The notes under the pieces: generated by a model
What the model was told of the DNA's origin: nothing
Databases searched by the model: none
The model's input: only the letters and a program-made list of their open reading frames with translations
In this document: in pieces, positions 59,254 to 64,000 of the stretch
Position numbering within the stretch: the stretch's first letter is position 1
Layout: each line of letters opens with the position of its first letter
Assembly: GCA_050950425.1 (NCBI GenBank)
Contig: JBMNHO010000001.1
Coordinates: 62,001-126,000, forward strand
Direction: 5' to 3'
DNA length: 64,000 nt
Origin: RGIG529 sp050950425
GTDB lineage: Bacteria; Bacillota; Clostridia; Oscillospirales; Oscillospiraceae
Made by a program: the position numbers and the translations under genes

Positions 59254-59290
59254 TATTTTATTGGAATGCATCAAAAAAGGAGTATATTTT

Positions 59291-60310
59291 ATGGTTATTG
59301 TAATGAAGCCTGGCGTCAATGAAGCGGAAATTCAAAAGATGGTGGTTCGTCTCCGGGATATGGGGATGGACGTTGGCATCACAAACGGAGTGGGTTGCAG
59401 CATTTTAGGCCTGGTGGGAGACACTTCCCAGGTGGACATGGGGAAACTATCCCTCAACCCAAATGTAGACCGGGTCATGCGGGTGCAGGAGCCCTATAAA
59501 AAAGCAAACCGCAAATTTCATCCGGAATCCACCATTGTTCATATGGGCAGCACCCAAGTGGGAGAAGGTGGGATGACGGTGATCGCCGGCCCTTGTTCTG
59601 TGGAGTCCGCGGAGCAGATCAAAGGCGTGGCCGGCGCGGTGAAAGCGTCCGGCGCTGCTATGCTGCGGGGAGGCGCCTTTAAGCCGCGTACCTCGCCTTA
59701 TTCCTTCCAGGGCATGGAAGTGGAGGGCCTGGACCTTCTCTTGGAGGCCAAGGCGGAAACGGGTCTGCCCATCGTCAGCGAAATTATGTCCCCAAAGCTT
59801 TGCGAAGTCTTTGAGGAAAAGGTGGACGTCATCCAGGTTGGCGCCCGAAACATGCAAAATTTCGACCTTTTAAAAGAAGTGGGAAAGATGTCCAAGCCGG
59901 TTTTGCTGAAACGGGGACTTGCCAACAGCTACGAAGAGTGGATCATGTCTGCTGAGTATATTCTGGCCGGGGGCAACCAAAATGTCATTTTGTGTGAAAG
60001 GGGCATTCGCACCTTTGAAACATATACCCGCAATACGCTGGACATCTCCGCCATTCCGGCCATTAAAAAAATGAGCCATCTTCCCGTGGTGGTAGATCCG
60101 TCCCATGCGGGGGGATCCAGCTGGCTGGTGGAGCCCCTTGCCATGGCAGCCATTGCCGCCGGCGCGGACGGATTGATGATTGAAGTGCATAACGACCCCA
60201 TGCATGCCAAATGTGACGGGCAACAGTCTTTGACCCCCGTCCAGTTTGATGCGCTGATGAAAAAGATAGGGGCCATGACGCAGCTCTTAGATAAACAGCT
60301 CAACCGCTGA
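59291..60310 (+). CDS. aroF: 3-deoxy-7-phosphoheptulonate (DAHP) synthase, type I beta
   Basis: 339 residues from MVIVMKPGVNEAEIQ; AAAAGGAG precedes the ATG. A ferredoxin-like N-terminal regulatory domain (about 1-70) is followed by the barrel: IAGPCSVESAEQ, RGGAFKPRTSPYSFQG, QVGARNMQNFDLL, KRGLANSYEEW, VDPSHAGGSSWLV and IEVHNDPMHAKCDGQQSL. It joins PEP and erythrose-4-phosphate in the first shikimate step. The N-terminal domain is linked to feedback inhibition in this class. Confidence 0.96.
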   Translation: MVIVMKPGVNEAEIQKMVVRLRDMGMDVGITNGVGCSILGLVGDTSQVDMGKLSLNPNVDRVMRVQEPYKKANRKFHPESTIVHMGSTQVGEGGMTVIAGPCSVESAEQIKGVAGAVKASGAAMLRGGAFKPRTSPYSFQGMEVEGLDLLLEAKAETGLPIVSEIMSPKLCEVFEEKVDVIQVGARNMQNFDLLKEVGKMSKPVLLKRGLANSYEEWIMSAEYILAGGNQNVILCERGIRTFETYTRNTLDISAIPAIKKMSHLPVVVDPSHAGGSSWLVEPLAMAAIAAGADGLMIEVHNDPMHAKCDGQQSLTPVQFDALMKKIGAMTQLLDKQLNR

Positions 60311-60360
60311 TTCGCTGCGGGAAAGCATCAAAAAGGGCAGAACAAGAAGCGAGGGATGAT

Positions 60361-61479
60361 ATGAAAACACTGCATGTGGATTTAGGGAAAAGAGCCTATG
60401 ATATTTTGATCGAGCGGGGCATTCTAAAAGAGGCGGGGCGATTTTTAAGGCCCCTTCTCAAGGGAGACCGGATTGCCGTTGTGACGGATGAAATTGTGGC
60501 GCCTTTTTATGGGGGGCTGCTCCTCTCCAGCTTGGAAGAAGCGGGGTTTGAGGTTTGTCTCATTGTCATTCCTCCCGGGGAAAAGAGCAAAACCGTCTCC
60601 ATGCTGGAGACGGTATATGACCAGATTATGGCGTTTGGGTTCACCCGGCAGGACACCGTTGCGGCCTTGGGCGGCGGCGTAGTGGGGGACTTGGCGGGCT
60701 TTGCCGCCGCCACCGTGCTGCGGGGCGTTCCTTTTGTGCAGATTCCCACCACGCTGCTTGCACAGGTAGACAGCTCTGTGGGAGGCAAGGTCGCAGTGGA
60801 TCTGAAAGCCGGGAAAAATCTGGCCGGCGCTTTTTGCCAGCCCAAGCTGGTTTTAATGGATCCCAACTGCCTGGACACACTGCCCAAGCAGGTTTTGTCC
60901 GACGGAATGGCAGAAGTGATCAAATATGGCGCGGTATTTGATGAAACCCTCTTGCAGCTCTTGGAGCAGGCCGGCGGCATTGCCGGCGTCCGCCCTTATA
61001 TGGAAGAGATCCTCTACCGCTGCTGCGATTGGAAGCGCAGCGTGGTGGTGGAGGATGAAAAGGATATGGGGCAACGGATGCTGCTTAATTTTGGCCATAC
61101 TCTGGGCCATGCCTACGAAGTGGCCTATGGATATGAAACGTATCCCCATGGGCAGGCGGTGGCGGCCGGGATGTGCCGCATTGCAAGAATGCAGCAAAAG
61201 GCCGGAACCCTTTCCGAAACAGAGGCCAAGCGCCTGGAAGAGCTGGTTGCCTGCTATGGCATGCCCACGGAAATTCCTTGTACGCTGGAAGAATACAGGG
61301 CGGCCATTTCGAAGGATAAAAAGGCGAGGGGCGACGAGATCACGCTGGTGCTGCTGGAACGCCTTGGAAAAGGGGAGCTGACACCCGTGAAAACAGAAGC
61401 CCTGCTTCGCTGGATCGAAGAGACGGAAGCGCCGTCATCCGCCGGATGTGAAAGAAAAAAAGCAGAAACAAGGACATAA
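60361..61479 (+). CDS. aroB: 3-dehydroquinate synthase
   Basis: 372 residues. NAD/active-site motifs: PGEKSKTVSMLETVYD, AALGGGVVGDLAGFAAA, QIPTTLLAQVDSSVGGKVAVD, GMAEVIKYG and the zinc His region LNFGHTLGHAYE plus HGQAVAAGM. Second shikimate pathway step. It follows aroF by 50 bp in the same operon. The C-terminus has an extra charged tail. Confidence 0.96.
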   Translation: MKTLHVDLGKRAYDILIERGILKEAGRFLRPLLKGDRIAVVTDEIVAPFYGGLLLSSLEEAGFEVCLIVIPPGEKSKTVSMLETVYDQIMAFGFTRQDTVAALGGGVVGDLAGFAAATVLRGVPFVQIPTTLLAQVDSSVGGKVAVDLKAGKNLAGAFCQPKLVLMDPNCLDTLPKQVLSDGMAEVIKYGAVFDETLLQLLEQAGGIAGVRPYMEEILYRCCDWKRSVVVEDEKDMGQRMLLNFGHTLGHAYEVAYGYETYPHGQAVAAGMCRIARMQQKAGTLSETEAKRLEELVACYGMPTEIPCTLEEYRAAISKDKKARGDEITLVLLERLGKGELTPVKTEALLRWIEETEAPSSAGCERKKAETRT

Positions 61480-61516
61480 AAAACCGCACCACAAAACAAA
61501 CAGGAGGGAATCGGTT

Positions 61517-62743
61517 ATGACGCTAAAACTTACGCCTACCCAACTGAAGGGTGACGTAACGCCGCCGCCATCTAAATCACAGGCACACAGGGCCGTGATT
61601 GCGGCGGCTCTTTCCAAAGGGAAAAGCCATGTTGCGCCATTGGCGCTTTCAATAGATATCAAAGCAACCTTAGACGCCGTGGAGGTACTGGGCGCATCGT
61701 ATGACCCGGCAACAGGGATCATAGAAGGCATGGAGTGCCAAGTGACAAAACGGGATGGTTTGCCGGAGATTGATTGCGCGGAATCCGGCTCCACTTTGCG
61801 ATTTATGATTCCCATTGCCCTGGCTCTCTGCGGCGGCGCCGTCTTTTCCGGCAGGGGGCGTCTGATGGAGCGGCCCCAAGACCCGTATTTTGAGATGTTT
61901 CGAGAAAAGGGCATTTCCTATCATAAAGAAGGCAACACGCTGACGGTGCGGGGAACGCTGCCGTCAGGCACTTATCGCCTGCCGGGGAACGTGTCTTCAC
62001 AGTTTGTGACGGGGCTTCTTTTCGCGCTGCCCATGTTGCGAGGAGACAGCGAAATCCAGGTTGTAACGCCTCTTCAGTCACAGGATTATGTGGCGATGAC
62101 CCTTGACATTCTGGACGCCTTTGATGTTCAGGTGTGGCAGGAGGAAATGCAGCATTTTTGGATTCGGGGTCGGCAGCATTACAAGGCAACAAACTGCAAG
62201 GTGGAGGCGGACGCCTCCCAAGCCGCGTTTTTTGCCACTGCCCGGGCGCTGATGAACCCTGTCACTATTTTGGGGCTCAACCCCGAAAGCAGGCAGGGGG
62301 ACAAGGTGATTTTCTCTATCCTGAAAACCCTCCAGGGGCGGGGCGTGCAGGGGATTGACATGAGCCAATGCCCGGATTTGCTGCCGGCCGTTGCGTTGGC
62401 GGCCGCCTTGCGGGAGGGGGAAGTGACGTTTCTTTCCAACGCCGCGCGGCTGCGGGCGAAGGAAAGCGACCGGCTGGCCGCCGTGACAAGGCAGCTCAAC
62501 GCGCTGGGAGCCGAAATCAAAGAAGGAGCCGACTTTTTAGAAATCCGTGGGGTCAAACGCCTAAAGGGCGGCATGGTAGACAGCGAAAATGACCATCGGA
62601 TCGCCATGATGCTTGCCATTGCCGCCACAGCTTCCGACGGAGATATCATCCTTTCCGGGGCAGAAAGCGTTCAGAAATCATACCCCAACTTCTGGTCGGA
62701 GTATGAACGGCTGGGCGGGAAGATAACAGCTTTAGAGGCGTAA
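61517..62743 (+). CDS. aroA: 3-phosphoshikimate 1-carboxyvinyltransferase (EPSP synthase)
   Basis: 408 residues from MTLKLTPTQLKGDV; AGGAGGGAA precedes the ATG. Motifs PPPSKSQAHRAVIA, AESGSTLRFMIPIALA, GNVSSQFVTGLLFALP, LRAKESDRLAAV and DNDHR-type SENDHRIAMMLA. LMERPQDPY replaces the more common LxxRPM. It makes EPSP from shikimate-3-phosphate and PEP; glyphosate target class not assigned. Confidence 0.95.
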   Translation: MTLKLTPTQLKGDVTPPPSKSQAHRAVIAAALSKGKSHVAPLALSIDIKATLDAVEVLGASYDPATGIIEGMECQVTKRDGLPEIDCAESGSTLRFMIPIALALCGGAVFSGRGRLMERPQDPYFEMFREKGISYHKEGNTLTVRGTLPSGTYRLPGNVSSQFVTGLLFALPMLRGDSEIQVVTPLQSQDYVAMTLDILDAFDVQVWQEEMQHFWIRGRQHYKATNCKVEADASQAAFFATARALMNPVTILGLNPESRQGDKVIFSILKTLQGRGVQGIDMSQCPDLLPAVALAAALREGEVTFLSNAARLRAKESDRLAAVTRQLNALGAEIKEGADFLEIRGVKRLKGGMVDSENDHRIAMMLAIAATASDGDIILSGAESVQKSYPNFWSEYERLGGKITALEA

Positions 62744-62807
62744 AACACCCCTGTTTGACTGTCGCCGCTTGGGTCTGGCCTATCCCCTTGACGAGGTTGG
62801 AGAGAGA

Positions 62808-63188
62808 CTAACCGTTGTCTTCCGTGTCGGACAAGTAGTCTTGCAACAACAGAGCGTCCGCTTGTTCCAAATCCCAGGCGCCGGCCAAAGATTCATTGTG
62901 GTGAGTTAGCTCGTGCAAAAGCACCGCCCTTAGCTGTTGGGCCCAAAAACAGGCGGGCGCTTGCCCGTATCGGGCGGCGAAAGATCCGTAATACAAAGTG
63001 ATAGACCGGCCCAAAACGCCATACTGGTATTCTCCCATCACATAGAGAGGGCGCTCTGGCAAAGAGTTTGTGTGCAGCTTTACATCCGGCGAAAGCCAGA
63101 TGCCGCCGGAAAGCCCCCGTAGCAGCGGGTCTGGCAACGCATCCGCCATTTTATCAAGCAGTTCGCCTGCTTCATCAAACGAAAGCAT
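62808..63188 (-). CDS. Zincin-like metallopeptidase-family protein (126 aa)
   Basis: The motif LLHELTHHNESLAGAWDLEQAD is an HExxH zinc site with downstream acidic residues, as in small zincin-like proteins of the PF06262 type. There is no signal peptide. AAGGGGAA lies upstream of the ATG. It is transcribed against the aro genes between aroA and aroC. Substrate and activity unknown. Confidence 0.7.
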   Translation of the reverse strand: MLSFDEAGELLDKMADALPDPLLRGLSGGIWLSPDVKLHTNSLPERPLYVMGEYQYGVLGRSITLYYGSFAARYGQAPACFWAQQLRAVLLHELTHHNESLAGAWDLEQADALLLQDYLSDTEDNG

Positions 63189-63273
63189 AGTTATGTTCCC
63201 CTTTTTCTTTTAGTGTACCACAGGAGCAGAGGGCCTGCAAGAAAGCGCCTCTGCGGAAAGGACCGAGATTATA

Positions 63274-64000
63274 ATGCGATATACCATTTTTGGAGAGTCT
63301 CACGGCCCGGCCATCGGTGTGGTGATGGAAGACGTCCCGCCGGGACTGCTTCTGGACATGGAATTCATAAGACAGCAAATGATGCGAAGGGCGCCGGGGC
63401 AGTCGGATCTTTCCACTCCACGGAAAGAGGCGGACAAAGTGACGATTCTTTCCGGTGTGCTGGAAGGAAAAACCACCGGCGCACCTTTGTGCGCCGTTAT
63501 TTCCAATACGGATACCCGGTCAAAGGATTATGAAACGCTCCGCCGATGCCCTCGGCCCGGCCACGCCGATTATACGGGGCAAATGCGATATGACGGGCAC
63601 AATGATATCCGGGGCGGAGGGCATTTTTCTGGCCGGCTGACGGCGCCCCTTGTCTTTGCGGGGGCGCTGGCTCAGCTGTACTTACAAAGTCTGGGCGTTT
63701 TTGTTGGCGCCCATATTCAGGAAATCGGCGGCGTTGCGGATGATGCCCCGGACCGCGCCGCATGGAACAAAGCATTGTTTGAATCGGTGCGGCAGAAGGC
63801 GTTTCCTGTGTTTTCCGATCAGCAAGGGCAGAAGATGCAGGACGTGATTTTAGGAGCCAAGGCAGCGGGGGATTCTGTGGGCGGGGTGGTTGCCGCCGGG
63901 ATCTTTGGATTGCCCGTTGGATGCGGCGGTCCTGACTTGATGGACACGGCGGAAGGAACCATTGCAAGACATCTGTTTGCCGTTCCGGCTGTGAAGGGGG
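63274..64000 (+). CDS. aroC: Chorismate synthase (3' end beyond window)
   Basis: 242 codons are visible from MRYTIFGESHGPAIGVVMEDVPPG to the right edge without a stop. Family motifs: GESHGPAIG, RRAPGQSDLSTPRKEAD, GTTGAPL-like GKTTGAPLCAVI, RPGHADYTGQMRY and RGGGHFSGRLTAP. An FMN-dependent last step of the shikimate pathway. AAAGGA lies 17 bp before the ATG, an unusually long gap. Confidence 0.94.
   Translation, partial: MRYTIFGESHGPAIGVVMEDVPPGLLLDMEFIRQQMMRRAPGQSDLSTPRKEADKVTILSGVLEGKTTGAPLCAVISNTDTRSKDYETLRRCPRPGHADYTGQMRYDGHNDIRGGGHFSGRLTAPLVFAGALAQLYLQSLGVFVGAHIQEIGGVADDAPDRAAWNKALFESVRQKAFPVFSDQQGQKMQDVILGAKAAGDSVGGVVAAGIFGLPVGCGGPDLMDTAEGTIARHLFAVPAVKG

Larger units (their letters stand above)
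58771..59290. other. 520-bp divergent region with the aroF leader
   Basis: The ppa promoter side is AT-rich and unassigned. The rightward half holds a promoter (59001-59029), a Phe-rich leader ORF (59078-59191) and alternative RNA hairpins before aroF. No T-box core sequence is seen. Confidence 0.6.

Noticed and set aside
58882..59290. T-box riboswitch before aroF
   Set aside because: No T-box core sequence (AGGGTGGAACCGCG-like) and no specifier-loop layout could be found.

Overview
This window looks like the chromosome of a spore-forming, probably anaerobic member of the Clostridia (Oscillospiraceae/Clostridiales-like). It carries SpoVAD, SpoVAE, YqfC, YqfD, a GerMN lipoprotein and a DacF-type carboxypeptidase. 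It also has the Firmicutes gene orders yqfC-yqfD-phoH-ybeY-dgkA-era-recO, SRP RNA-dnaX-ybaB, and uvrC / rsmD-coaD. Genus cannot be fixed from sequence alone.

Region 1 (1-5397) is a visibly AT-richer accessory island against the 3' end of the tmRNA gene. It holds a CBASS-like anti-phage operon: a SAVED-domain effector, a CD-NTase with an AGS-C-like sensor end, and a PD-(D/E)XK/DUF4268 protein. The effector gene is split by an apparently intact 1221-bp IS3-family element. The insertion carries a 3-bp target duplication, and removing it restores the reading frame. Behind the operon is a 700-bp non-coding stretch with two families of short repeats.

Region 2 (5398-14768) has ssrA, ppiB and smpB (trans-translation, leftward). 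A rightward peptide-utilisation operon follows: two ABC ATPases, a binding lipoprotein, two permeases, a cupin and a proline-type M24 peptidase.

Region 3 (14769-32858) mixes envelope, sporulation and housekeeping genes: an FHA-SEDS glycosyltransferase with a compact class B PBP, DegV, tRNA-Leu(CAA), ychF, a LysM/G5/M23 endopeptidase, spoVAD-spoVAE, a family 4 uracil-DNA glycosylase, a DacF-type carboxypeptidase, a ComEA-like protein, a response regulator/histidine kinase/GerMN lipoprotein trio, and metY.

Region 4 (33012-44521) holds leftward mutS2 and the recO-era-dgkA-ybeY-phoH-yqfD-yqfC cluster. A Crh-like HPr paralogue with Tyr at position 15 and uvrC-rsmD-coaD read rightward.

Region 5 (44522-58770) carries a conserved clostridial coiled-coil protein, an ECF S-component coupled to a kinase, a REC-HD-GYP-PAS-GGDEF protein, thiN, a Crp/Fnr regulator, SRP RNA, dnaX and ybaB. 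It continues with a decayed MarR gene, an asymmetric heterodimeric ABC exporter and an inorganic pyrophosphatase with a TTG start.

Region 6 (58771-64000) is the shikimate pathway: aroF, aroB, aroA and partial aroC. A zincin-like gene lies in antisense between aroA and aroC. The aroF leader has a promoter, a Phe-rich 37-codon ORF and mutually exclusive RNA structures, suggesting attenuation.
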